Positions 10,605 to 20,459 of a DNA stretch of 64,000 nt are shown piece after piece; within the stretch, counting starts at the first letter, position 1, and each line of letters starts with the position of its first letter. The position numbers and the translations under genes are program-made. A model generated the notes under the pieces. It was not told where the DNA came from, made no database searches, and saw nothing but the letters and a program-made list of their open reading frames with translations. Source of the DNA: Taudactylus pleione (Eukaryota > Chordata > Amphibia > Anura > Myobatrachidae); contig JAUIMM010000570.1 of the NCBI GenBank assembly GCA_031769625.1, forward strand, positions 2,914,001-2,978,000, read 5' to 3'.

Positions 10605-11475
10605 GTTCATGGAGCCTGACGCCGAGCTGGCATTCAGATTTTATTTACTTTATTTTCTAGACATTGGAAAAGGACTCCAGTTCCTATTGGGCCTTCCTGA
10701 TGTGCTTGTGTGGCACAAGTGGAAACGTGGATGGATGGACCTCACAGGTATCTGCATACTGTACAGACGCCATAGAAGGCGATCGCCAGCTGCGCATGAG
10801 GTGGTGCGAAGGGATTGATTTGCCCATCGATTTACCACTTCTTAGTGTGAAATGCGCATTCCTGGGTGGCGAATATGCAATCGCACGGAACTGATCCTTC
10901 TCATAGGAGTGTCATGATTGTGTCGTGAGCGTGTGAGACGACTTCCGTGTCACATGGAGTGGGTGCAAGTTTCAATACTAATGATGACGGCTGAAGACGG
11001 GCCGCCCGACTGCTTGCAGACTAGAGATGTGCGATTCGGTTCTCCAGAAATCCGAATCCACCCATCATTGGTGAATCCGGACAGATCCGAGTCGCGGTTC
11101 TAATCTCCTGAGGAGATCCGGATAAATACGAGTCACGGTTCTGATCTTCCAGCGGTTCGGAATTCAGATTTTAAATCTGAATTTCAGGTTTTGGGTTTCA
11201 AAAATTACATGATTTTAGCTGTTTAAAAAAACTTTTTTATCACATTAAAAAAAAAAAATCCAGATCCAAAACCAAAACACTTCAGGGTGGTTTTGCAAAA
11301 CCAAAACATGAAGATGAATCCAGATCCAAAACAAAAACATGGGGGTCAACGCACATCTCTAATGCAGATGCGCGGATATTTGGCATACATGGGCGAATCC
11401 TCGCACTAGCATAAGGTAGCGAGCAGGCTTCCGCGATGGGTAAGCGGCAGAAGATGCATCCAACTCAGGCCCTTA
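10605..11475. other. Possible degraded Harbinger-like sequence split by a hAT MITE
   Basis: CpG-rich, moderately GC-rich sequence flanks the hAT MITE at 11022-11361 on both sides. It ends with ACTCAGGCCCTTA, reminiscent of the Harbinger MITE terminus. No clear left end was found, so this is tentative. Confidence 0.25.
11022..11361. mobile_element. hAT MITE related to the 1-4022 element, copy 1
   Basis: The terminal repeats are TAGAGATGTGCG and CGCACATCTCTA. The flanks TTGCAGAC (11014-11021) and ATGCAGAT (11362-11369) agree at 6 of 8 positions. One half has the GATCCGAGTC-type sequence seen at 3841-4022. The other has the AAAACCAAAACACTTCAGGG-type sequence seen, in the other orientation, at 1-180. 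It is non-coding and looks like an internal-deletion derivative. Confidence 0.85.
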
Positions 11476-12155
11476 TGTTCAGAAACAGGACACACCCAAT
11501 GATTTCATATCCTGTGAATATTATGTAGTAGAATGACCATAGGCAAAAACACATCATTACTTGTCTATGAAACAAATGTAACGTTTCTTTATATTTATTC
11601 AACTAGTTTATAAGAGCTGCATCGGCAATCCAAAATATTGATGTCGGGATGTACTAAGGGCTAAAACTACAGTCAAACCTCTGGAAACTGCAGCTATCTG
11701 GAGTTTGCTGCAATCCTCATATGTATATAGCTCTGGAAAGCTAAGCATTCTGAAGCTTGTACCCAATCAGGGCCGCCATCAGGGGGACCGCCGGGCCCGG
11801 AGGGAGGGGAAAGTGTGGGGGGCCCGGGTAGCAGCGCCGCTGCAGCAGCAGCAAATGATGCAGGGAGGAAGATAGAAGCAGGGCAGCCGCAAGCCAGCCT
11901 GAGGTCGCGGAATGGCAGCCAATCAGGAGCCTTCCCTGTCCACCTCCCTGTTCCAGACAGCCTTCTCTGCACTGCCCCCCCCGTCTTACAGCCTTCCCTG
12001 CCCTGTACCTCCCGCCCATAATTCTGCCAACCTTCCCTGTCCACCCCCTGTTCCAGACAGCCTTCTCTGCACTGCCCCCCCGTTACAGCATTCTCTGCCC
12101 TGTACCTCCCCCCTATAGTTCAGCCAGCCTTCCCAGTCCCCCCCAGTCCAGCCAG

Positions 12156-13111
12156 CAGTGGCGTAACTAGGGGGGGTCAGTGGCGTAATTAGGGGGGGTC
12201 GAGCAGGGCGTGGGGTGGCTACTACTGGGGTCACCATTACTGGGAGGACCTCTACTGGGGGGGCTACTACTGGGGGCACTTAATCAGGAGGGGGAACCTC
12301 TACTTGGGACTACTACTTGGGGGGGGAACTACTACTGGGGGCATTATAAAAGGGGCCTACTACTAGGGGCACTGCACTGGGGGGACCACTACTGGGGGCA
12401 ATAATAGGAAGGACCACTACAGGGGGAACTGGATAGGGGGGATCACTACTGGGGGCCTGCATCAGGGGGACCACTACTGGGGGCACTGCATGGGGGGTCT
12501 ACTGCTGGGTGCACTATATGAGGGGCTTACTGCTAGGGACACTGCACTGGGGGTACCACTACAGGGGGCACTAGATAGGGGGGGATCACTACTGGGTGCC
12601 TGCATAAGGGGGACCACTACTGGGAAAACTGCATGGGGGGACTACTGATGGGGGCACTATATAAAGGGCACTGCATAAGGGGATACCACTACTGGGCGCA
12701 CTGCATTGTGGGGACTGCTACTGGGGGCACTCCATAAGGGGGAACACTACATGGGGCACTGCATTTGGGGGGACCATTACTGGGGGCACTGAATAAGGGG
12801 AACTAATTGGGGGCTGTATAAGGGGGACCACTACTGGGGATACTGTATAAGGGGCACTACTATGGGCCTGCATGAGAGGGACCACAACTGCATACTGGGG
12901 GTACTGTATAAGGGGCACTACTGGGGTTAAGGTGCATGTGGATAGGAATGTTCAGCGTGAAAATAAAGGGGTGTGTCATGTTGACACACCCCATTTTTAA
13001 GTGACCATGCCCATTTTTTTGCCATGCACACCTTTGGCGCGCGCACATATCGTAGGGGGGGCTCTCTTTTCAAATTTGCCCTGGGCTCCAAATACCCTAG
13101 TTACGCCACTG
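12156..13111 (-). mobile_element. hAT element A (CAGTGGCGTAACTAG ends)
   Basis: The ends are CAGTGGCGTAACTAGG and CCTAGTTACGCCACTG. The flanks CCAGCCAG (12148-12155) and CCAGTCAG (13112-13119) match at 7 of 8. Its right end is the inverted counterpart of the left end of element B (13760), so the two lie in opposite orientation. The interior is mostly a minisatellite. No transposase is present, so it is non-autonomous. Confidence 0.85.
12210..12945. repeat. CCACTACTGGGGGCACTGCAT-type minisatellite
   Basis: About 20 imperfect units of roughly 30-40 bp built around ACCACTACTGGGGGCACTGC plus AT(A)AGGGG. It is the reverse complement of the arrays at 13900-14720 and 20650-21665. Confidence 0.9.
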
Positions 13112-13265
13112 CCAGTCAGCCTACCTTGCCCAGTCCCCCCCTACTCCAGACAGCCTTTTCCACCCTGTGCCTCTTCCCTAGTTCAGCGAGCCTTCCCTGT
13201 CCCCTCCAGTCCTTCCACCCTACCCTGTCCCCCCCCTCTCTCTTGTCCAGCCAGCCTTTCCCTAC

Positions 13266-13735
13266 CTGCACCGCATCACCATTCAGCAAGTCCCTGCACA
13301 CACCTGCACCGCATTACCTTTCAGCAAGTCCCTGCACACACCTGCACCGCATCACCATTCAGCAAGTCCCTGCACACACCTGCACCGCGTCGCCATTCAG
13401 CAAGTCCCTGCACACACCTGCACCGCATCACCATTCAGCAAGTCCCTGCACACACCTGCACCGCATCACCATTCAGCAAGTCCCTGCACACACCTGCACC
13501 GCATTACCTTTCAGCAAGTCCCTGCACACACCTGCACCGCATCACCTTTCAGCAAGTCCCTGCACACACCTGCACCGCATCACCTTTCAGCAAGTCCCTG
13601 CACACACCTGCACCGCATCGCCATTCAGCAAGTCCCTGCACACACCTGCACCGCATCACCATTCAGCAAGTCCCTGCACACACCTGCACCGCATCACCTT
13701 TCAGCAAGTCTCTGCACACACCTGCACCGCATCAC
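13266..13735. repeat. 38-bp minisatellite
   Basis: About 12 nearly identical copies of a 38-bp unit containing CAGCAAGTCCCTGCACACAC followed by CTGCACCGCATCACCATT. CAGCAAG recurs at 13284, 13322 and so on at exact 38-bp steps. The unit length is not a multiple of three and the unit has no stop codon on the plus strand, so two overlapping open frames of about 250 codons arise. These are very likely not genes. Confidence 0.95.
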
Positions 13736-13759
13736 CTTTCAAACACGCCATTGGCCTAA

Positions 13760-15279
13760 CAGTGGCATAACTAGGGTATTTGGAGCCCAGGGCTATTTTA
13801 AAACGGAGCGCCCCCCCCAAATCCTGATATGTGCGCGCGCCGAAGGCACACCCCTTTATTTTCACGCTGAACATTCCCATCCATATGCACCTTAACCCCA
13901 GTAGTACCCTTATACAGTACCCCAGTATGCAGTTGTGGTCCCTCTTATGCAGGCCCATAGTAGTGCCCCTTATACATTATCCCCAGTAGTGGTCCCCCTT
14001 ACTCAGTGCCCCCAGTAGTGGTCCCCCCAAATGCAGTGCCCTATGTAGTGTTCCCCCTTATGCAGTGCCCCCAGTAGCAGTGCACCCAGTAGTGGTATCC
14101 CCTTATGCAGTGCCCTTTATATATGCCTCCAGTAGTAGTCCCCACCCCCTATGCAGTGCCCTTTATATAGTACCCCCAGCAGTAGTCCCCCCCATGCAGG
14201 TTTCCCAGTAGTGGTCCCCCTTATGCAGGCACCCAGTAGTGATCCCCCCTATCTAGTGCCCCCTGTAGTGGTCCCCGCAGTACCCCTAGCAGTAAGCCCC
14301 TTATATAGTGCCCCCAGCAGTAGTCCCCCCCTCCCATGCAGTGCCCCCAGTAGTGGTCCCCCTAATGCAGGCTCCCAGTAGTGACCCCCCCTATCCAGTG
14401 GTCCCTGTAGTGGTCCTTCCTCTTATTGCCCCCAGTTGTGGTCCCCCCAGTGCAGTGCCCCTAGCAGTAGGCCCCTTTTATAATGCCCCCAGTAGTAGTC
14501 CCCCCACCCAAGTAGTGGTACCCAGCAGAGGTTCCCCCTCCTGATTAAGTGCCCCCTGTAATAGCCCCCCCCAGAGGTCCTCCTAATAATGGTGCCCCCA
14601 GTAGAGGTCTTCCTAATAATGGTGCCCCCAGTAGTAGCCACCCCCCCCCGTTGTGCCCCCACCCCAGTAGAGGTCCCCCACTGGTAGCCACCCCCGTTGT
14701 GCCCCCAGTAGTGCTGACAGGTTTTTAAAAATACATATATAAAAACGTACTTACCTGAATCCACGCTGCTGCTCCTCCAGTCTGCGACGCTGCTCCCGCC
14801 CTCCAGCCCTCCCGGGCTGGCGCGCTCAGCATAATGGAACAAACGTCATGATGTCATGACATCAGTCCCATTACCCACTGCAGGAACCGGACGGAAATCC
14901 GGCTCTTGCAGTGGGTGCTGCAGCAGTCAATGAGAGTCTATCTGACTCTCATTGGCTGCTGTTTAACACACGTATCGCTGCCAGCGCTGGCGGCGATGCG
15001 TGTGTTATGCACAGCCTGAGCCCGCCTCCTGGCGCTATTGGGCAAGCGCTCAGGGGGAGGGAACGGGCTCAGGCGTGTGCTGCACAGGACCGGCGCTGGA
15101 AGCCTAGTGCCGGTCCTGTGTAAACGTGTAGCGCTGATCGCACTCACTGCGGTCGGCGCTGCACTGGCTAACTAGGGCGGGCGGGCCGGTACCGTGGCCG
15201 GCGGCGCCCCCCCCCGCGCCGCCGGTCCCACGGCGCCCAGGGCAAGCACCCCGCTCGCCCTGCCCTAGTTACGCCACTG
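13760..15279 (+). mobile_element. hAT element B (CAGTGGCATAACTAG ends)
   Basis: The ends are CAGTGGCATAACTAGGG and CCCTAGTTACGCCACTG, flanked by a perfect 8-bp duplication TGGCCTAA (13752-13759 and 15280-15287). The interior holds a minisatellite (13900-14720) and then a GC-rich segment with inverted repeats such as TGACGTC-like words and GAGAGTC...GACTCTC. That segment resembles the interior of the element at 20460-22076. It is non-autonomous. Confidence 0.9.
13900..14720. repeat. GCCCCCAGTAGTGGTCCCCC-type minisatellite
   Basis: Many imperfect units of roughly 30-40 bp built around CAGTGCCCCCAGTAGTGGTC, lying inside hAT element B. The array is homologous to those in element A (inverted) and in the element at 20460-22076. 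Confidence 0.9.
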
Positions 15280-15539
15280 TGGCCTAATCTGATTACATTT
15301 ATCACTCCTGCTAGTCCCTGCACACACCTACACCACATCACCATTCAGCATGTCCTTGCACACACCTGTACTGCATCACTTTTCAAACACACCATTGGCC
15401 TAATCTGATTACATTTATCACTCCAGCTAGTCCCTGCACCGCATCACCATTCAGCAAGTCCCTGCATACACCTGCACCGCATTACCTTTCAAACACACCA
15501 TTGGCCCCGTGAGTCACCTGACCACACCACGACCCCCGG
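15280..15539. repeat. Degenerate continuation of the 38-bp minisatellite
   Basis: Diverged copies of the 38-bp unit (TCCCTGCACACACCTACACC and similar) alternate with a repeated TGGCCTAATCTGATTACATT segment at about 15280 and 15395. This is the host sequence into which hAT element B inserted. Confidence 0.7.
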
Positions 15540-16600
15540 AAGTGCAGTACATAAGAACCTCAGAAGCATTGATCCTCTTACACCTCCTTGAAGAAGGCAC
15601 CTGTGCCAAAACGCGTTGGAGACCCTCACATCAAACCTGACACCAATCCAGGCTGACCTCCACTAAAGATCCCTATCCCCACCACGGACCACCAGTGCAG
15701 AAAGCTCACAGTCCACCAGCCCGCACCGCTCACACTTCCAGTGACCGGCTCCACCCCGGACCAGCCTCTCTCCCTCCCCCTTACAGGCGTGCTCAACAAC
15801 GGACTCCTGGCCAGGGTTGTCTCCGCCGTCGATCCCCATTTCCACGTGGTACCGTCAGTGAAAAGAGCACCCCGCACATCCGGCCGCAAGTCCGCACTGC
15901 CAACATCGCCAGTGACCAGCTCCATCCCGGTCACACCTTCCACATTCCCCTCTCCTCCCCGGCTTTTTTACTATCAGCATCCCTGGCAGACCACCCCCCC
16001 TCCCAGGGGTGGTCCTAGCACACACACTGCAACCTAGCCTCCCAGTGCCTCACCCATCCACACCTCTGGCTCCGCACCACCAGCGGCATGACCAAGAGCC
16101 AACCTCAGCTGCACACTCCAGTCGCTGACCTCCTCAGACAAATCAGAACAGCCGTGCACCTACAGCACACCAGCAACACGCTGATCCAGCTCACCAGCAA
16201 ACCTGCAGCTTCCAACCTATCTGCAACGGCCCGCAACGTCGACCTACATCACCATAACAAAAAAACCTACCGGTAGGTAAGTACTGCCAGGACTCGCAAC
16301 AACACGCGGGATGCCACACAGGTGTTCTCAAACCCACTCTGCACATCCCCCCACCCCCTGAGACTTCCTAGGTTGTCAACCATAGGTCCAGGAAGGGTGA
16401 CGTGCAAGGTCACTGAACCGCACGGGAAGGAGCCCCCTGAAAGGGTCCACCTACCTCCCCAGTCTCATCACCACTCATCATTGAACCCCACCCACCTGCC
16501 CGGGATCTCAACAGAGCAGCATTGTGAGTACTCAATAAAAGATTTTGCCCCAAAGTACTGTGTCTCGCTGGCCTCATTTTGATCCTATCTTATTCCCCTT
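15540..16600 (+). mobile_element. Penelope-like leader (pLTR) remnant, tentative
   Basis: It contains TTGAAGAAG, a short hairpin, then AAAACGCGTTGG, the arrangement also seen in the definite Penelope-like copies at 27226 and 29585. A possible polyadenylation context (CTCAATAAAAG) lies near 16531. No reverse transcriptase or GIY-YIG domain is seen. The ends are unclear, so assignment rests on the hairpin motif. Confidence 0.4.
15584..15621 (+). ncRNA. Hammerhead-like fold, degenerate
   Basis: Stem I is CTCC (15584-15587) with GGAG (15618-15621). The core TTGAAGA resembles CUGAUGA. Stem II is GGCAC/GTGCC. AAAA stands in place of GAAA, then CGCG and TT. The order and spacing match a minimal type I hammerhead ribozyme as known in Penelope-like elements. 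At least two core positions differ from consensus, so activity is doubtful. Confidence 0.45.
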
Positions 16601-17384
16601 TTCACATTACTCCAAACTACACTCCATACCAATCACACCCTCCTTCTCACTCCCAAAACACCACCACCACCAGAAGAAACATTTCAATTAATACCACTCA
16701 CAAACACACACACAAGTCATCACCACTACTAGCAGGGAGAGCACACCTTACCCCCCCACCCCCATACGTTCAGTGTGGGAAAGGTACTCCCACACAAAGG
16801 TGCAGCACCCCGAAACCACAACACACCACCCCCTGGTCAACGAGAGCGCAGTTCTACCGCCCATCTTCATCTTCTTTGGTGCTGGACCACCAACCTGAGG
16901 CACCCCTGCAAGTGTCCTGAGGCATCCCAGGGTGCCACGGCGCACAGTTTGGGAACCACTGGCCTAGCATAATTATTTGCAAATATTCAAGCATATGGTG
17001 TTAATAATATGCCATCCTGAGATGGCGATAATGTATATTTTTCTCTCATACTGCGAAAAGATTAGTTTGGTAATTAGCAACACACGGCAATCCCAGTAAC
17101 CATCTAAACTTTGAATAGAAGGGACTGGATGAGAAACTAATGATTTCTCTACAGTAACCCCTTAAGAAGAATATGTTTACTTTCATGGCTGCTGGCTCAC
17201 CAAACCATGCATATACTCCAACCGATGAGGAATAAAGTATGTTACATATAGCCATGTGCCGCGAGATTGGATCTCTTCTGTGGACTCAGCAACTGTTCAT
17301 ATTAGTGTGGTTTAGGAGCCATCTCTAATAGTATTAGTAGTAATATTGTATCCCCAATCAATCAGGACAAGGGAATGTATCCAC

Positions 17385-17425
17385 AGCTACGCGTTTCATG
17401 ATAGGACCACTTCCCTGGACTCAGC
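17385..17425 (-). ncRNA. Possible hammerhead-like remnant
   Basis: On the minus strand, GTGGTCCTATCAT can form a short stem with G-U pairs, followed by GAAACGCGTAGC, the conserved 3' half seen in the Penelope-associated motifs. The expected CUGAUGA half is not convincing. A 40-bp sequence beginning TGGACTCAGCAA is directly repeated at about 17280 and 17413. Confidence 0.25.
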
Positions 17426-17459
17426 AAGTATACATATTAGCGTGGTGTAGGAGCGATAT

Positions 17460-17766
17460 AGCAGCCGATCCTATGGTTTTGAACAATATTGCCGCTATAT
17501 TGTTCCGTGTGTGGGCATGATATCGTCTGCTGCGCCCTGCTCCCCTGGGGTCGTCCATCGCTCCTCCGGATCTTTCTGCATGTTCAATTGATCTGGGAGA
17601 TTGACGAATGATGCCATGCAGCGCTATGCAGGTGGAGGAGGGGGGTAACGGCATATCAGGCGGTCAGCCACCGGATCGCTCCGTGTGTGGGGATCGCCCG
17701 ATATGTCGGCCGTCGGATCGGCAGTTGCATCACAAGGTGCATATCGCACAGTGTATGGGGCCCTTA
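17460..17766. repeat. Possible MITE fragment
   Basis: CpG-rich sequence with repeated GTGTGTGGG and GATCGC words ends in GTGCATATCGCACAGTGTAT plus GGGGCCCTTA, a terminus type common in anuran MITEs. No matching left end was identified. Confidence 0.3.
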
Positions 17767-17798
17767 AGTGTTTTAAAAGTCCAATGCATTATCTAGTG

Positions 17799-17954
17799 CA
17801 GTGTTGGCTAACCTTGACACTCCAGCTGTTATGGAACTACATAACCCAGCATGCACTGCTACAGTTTTGCTATTAGGGCATGCTAAAACTGTGGCAGGGC
17901 ATGCTGGGATATATAGTTAAACAACAGCTGGAGTGTCAAGGTTAGTCAACACTG
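17799..17954. mobile_element. Intact short hAT MITE (CAGTGTTGGCTAACC ends)
   Basis: This is a 156-bp element with inverted ends CAGTGTTGGCTAACCTTGAC and GTCAAGGTTAGTCAACACTG. The flanking 8-bp duplication ATCTAGTG (17791-17798 and 17955-17962) is perfect. An internal hairpin (CTGCTACAGTTTTG...AAAACTGTGGCAG) is also present. It is the uninterrupted counterpart of 8524-9280. Confidence 0.95.
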
Positions 17955-17962
17955 ATCTAGTG

Positions 17963-18815
17963 AGCACTAAAATTTGCATATTTTAAATATATTTGGCCAT
18001 TGCAGCTCCTGTTCTGTCAACTACATTTCAAGGTGTGAACTTCAGTCCTTTTGATCTGCTTCTATGTATAGTACAGTAGCTGCACAATAATATACAATCA
18101 TGTTTGGAAAGCAACAAATCAATGATTTCAGAGAACCTTACAAAGCTGAAACCGAACTATGATTTGTTGGCACAAGTTGTGTCATAATTTCCAGTGCCAG
18201 ATGCCACTATCTTCTTCGGAATCTCTTTCTGTGTTTTCTCTGTGAATTTCTGTTGCAAAAGATGCCAGGGCCACTCTGCAAATAATTACCTATAAGAACC
18301 TTGCCTTGCATGACATGTTGGGTATTTTTGTAAATTGCCAGCCCTGCATAATTGTCCTGAAAATCAGCCGCGCTCTGTTTCATATGCAAATAAGCTACTC
18401 CTATTTAAGAGAGTAGTGTTCAGATAAAATCCTTTGCAGCACTGTGAGGTAATTACATTACTTACAAGGTATTCAGAGAAACAAAAGTCAGTAAATATTG
18501 CCCTTGGTGCAAATTTAACCCAAAAGTGATTCTCAGTATTAATATGAAAGAAGAAATAAAGCTGCAGGTTTCTGGACAAAGGCAAATATTTTTAAACTAA
18601 ACATGCATTGTTATAAACCCACGCTGCAAACAATAATTAATTAATTAAAATGAACGGATATGTTGATCTATTTATTAACAGACAATCTAAAATTGTTACC
18701 AGTTAAAAAACATTCACATATATTCATAAGTGCAAATACCAGTGTGGACCATATATTCCTTCAGTTGCTCTAATTAAATACATTCAGAATAAACACAGAT
18801 AATTATTTGCTGGTG
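17963..18815. other. No gene recognised
   Basis: A/T-rich sequence with short, motif-free open frames only. Confidence 0.5.
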
Positions 18816-18819
18816 CGCT

Positions 18820-18995
18820 ATGAAAAGTCGACTTTTGGAAGGTCGACATCGGAATGTCGACAGGTTCTGAATTTCGACAGTCAGAAAGACGTTGTGGGCT
18901 TTAGGTCAACATTCAATAAGGTTGACATTGTTAAATGTCGACATGTTTACAGTGTCAACATTTAACTTGTTGACACCAGAGTGTTGACATTCGAT
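18820..18995. repeat. Cluster of GTCGACA/TGTTGACA words
   Basis: Within about 175 bp, ten or so variants of the palindrome-like GTCGAC or GTTGAC occur, several as AATGTCGACA or TGTCGACATG, partly in inverted pairs. It could be a MITE body; no clean termini were found. Confidence 0.45.
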
Positions 18996-19218
18996 AGGTG
19001 GAATTACCCTTTCTGCTACTTTCTCGAAAACAATATGCAAATAAGCACGTTCTATTTAGGGAAGTTCCATTTGTGTGGCAGTACCTTCAGACAATGACTA
19101 ACCACTGGGTATAATTTAATAAAGTTTCAGAAAATAAGATAGGGAAGGGAAATACACAAGTTCTGATACTGACGAGAAGATGGTTAAAAACAAAATAATA
19201 TATAAAATAATAATAATA

Positions 19219-19221
19219 TTC

Positions 19222-19254
<33 letters not shown>
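19219..19254. repeat. (TAA)n microsatellite
   Basis: A run of about 12 AAT/TAA triplets in an A/T-rich context. Confidence 0.95.
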
Positions 19255-19256
<2 letters not shown>

Positions 19257-19794
19257 CAAGTTCTTTATATGGTCTACTGCTCTTATAGAGCATGTTTATG
19301 TTATAGAATTTTCACTGTTCACACTGAATGTTGCCATGCACTAATTTAGCGGTGCTCGCTTATTAATAGACCAGGTGAGTGCATAACTTTATTTTGATTT
19401 CGATTAAACACAACAAAACAATTTAAGTGTACCACAAAACAACAGTAGACTATGCCAATTAAACAAATCATATAACAGTTATAGGATGGCTTTCAGCAAA
19501 CACAATCACACGGTTACATACATGCATGGATATAAAATGGGCATAAATATGCCTATGATTATTGTCCATTTTAAAAAGTATTATATGTCTGACCCCCTCA
19601 GTAATATTAAACAACTCATGCTGTACCAGTAAGGGGATTAAGTTATATATGTGAATTAAATGATTAACACATACTTGTCATCTCAATTTTCCAAGAAGTC
19701 TAATATACGGTGGTCAAAGGAACTGCCAGAGAACGTTGTTGATGTAATGGGTTTGGTTTGTGCAGATCCGGGCACCATTTGTGCAAGTCTCTGC

Positions 19795-20110
19795 AATTAT
19801 TATTATTATTATTATTATTATTACAATCGTTTATTTATATGGAGCCACAAGTGTTCCGCAGCGCCTTATAAAGTACATAAACAAATAGATTGATTTACAG
19901 TGACTTACAGTACAGTACAATACATTACAGGACATGGATAATATACATTGCTACATTCACGACCATAACACCCAGATAAGCAACAATGCAAAGCAATCAA
20001 GTGTTAGGTGCCCTGGTAGAGAGTAAGAAGTAGATGAAGGTATAGTAAGGAGATGCACAAGAGGGTAGAGGGCCCTGCTCATAGGAGCTTACTTTCTAAG
20101 GGGGAGGGAC
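19795..20110 (+). repeat. SINE-like dispersed repeat, copy 2
   Basis: It starts with a (TTA)n run, then CGTTTATTTATATGGAGCCA, AGTGTTCCGCAGCGCC and, about 200 bp later, GGGCCCTGCTCATAGGAGCT plus TACTTTCTAAG. The same order occurs at 24309-24480 and, diverged, at 5930-6085. The simple-sequence end is typical of non-LTR retroposons. I cannot name the family. Confidence 0.6.
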
Positions 20111-20459
20111 AGACAGACAGGGGTGAATGACTTAAAGGAGTGGCCAAATAGGGGTGGCCCCCACACCCAGGACCAACTCTTCTTAAGTTGGTATTCTTAC
20201 CTCACTTAGAGGCCTATTCATCATTACATAATTATCACTAATGATAATTATGTTTTAAACTTGCTACTAGTTTAAAAAACTAATTAACAAAACTATCACT
20301 TCCGAAAAGCTGCTCTTTTTGCGGAGTCAACTTTTCGGAAAAGCAATACTTTTCCCCTGTAACTGAGGTATCCATAAGGATTTCCGCCCCCCCCTCTCTA
20401 ATTTCAGCCACTGCATTCACCCCAGACACCCCTCTTCCCCCTGCTGTATGTCCCCCTGC

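Larger units (their letters stand above)
11768..16961. other. GC-rich composite of nested repeats
   Basis: Outside the two hAT elements, this block is pyrimidine-rich, repetitive sequence. It includes about two copies of a roughly 100-bp unit at 11940-12140 containing TTCCAGACAGCCTTCTCTGC. It starts near CAGGGCCGCCATCAGGGGG and ends with TTTGGGAACCACTG (16948-16961), which resembles a hAT terminus. I could not pair either end with a partner, so the outer element is not established. Confidence 0.35.

Noticed and set aside
13001..13770. Two overlapping frames of about 250 codons rich in His, Pro, Ser and Thr
   Set aside because: They come from the 38-bp minisatellite, which lacks stop codons in any plus-strand frame. 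No protein family or start context supports a gene.
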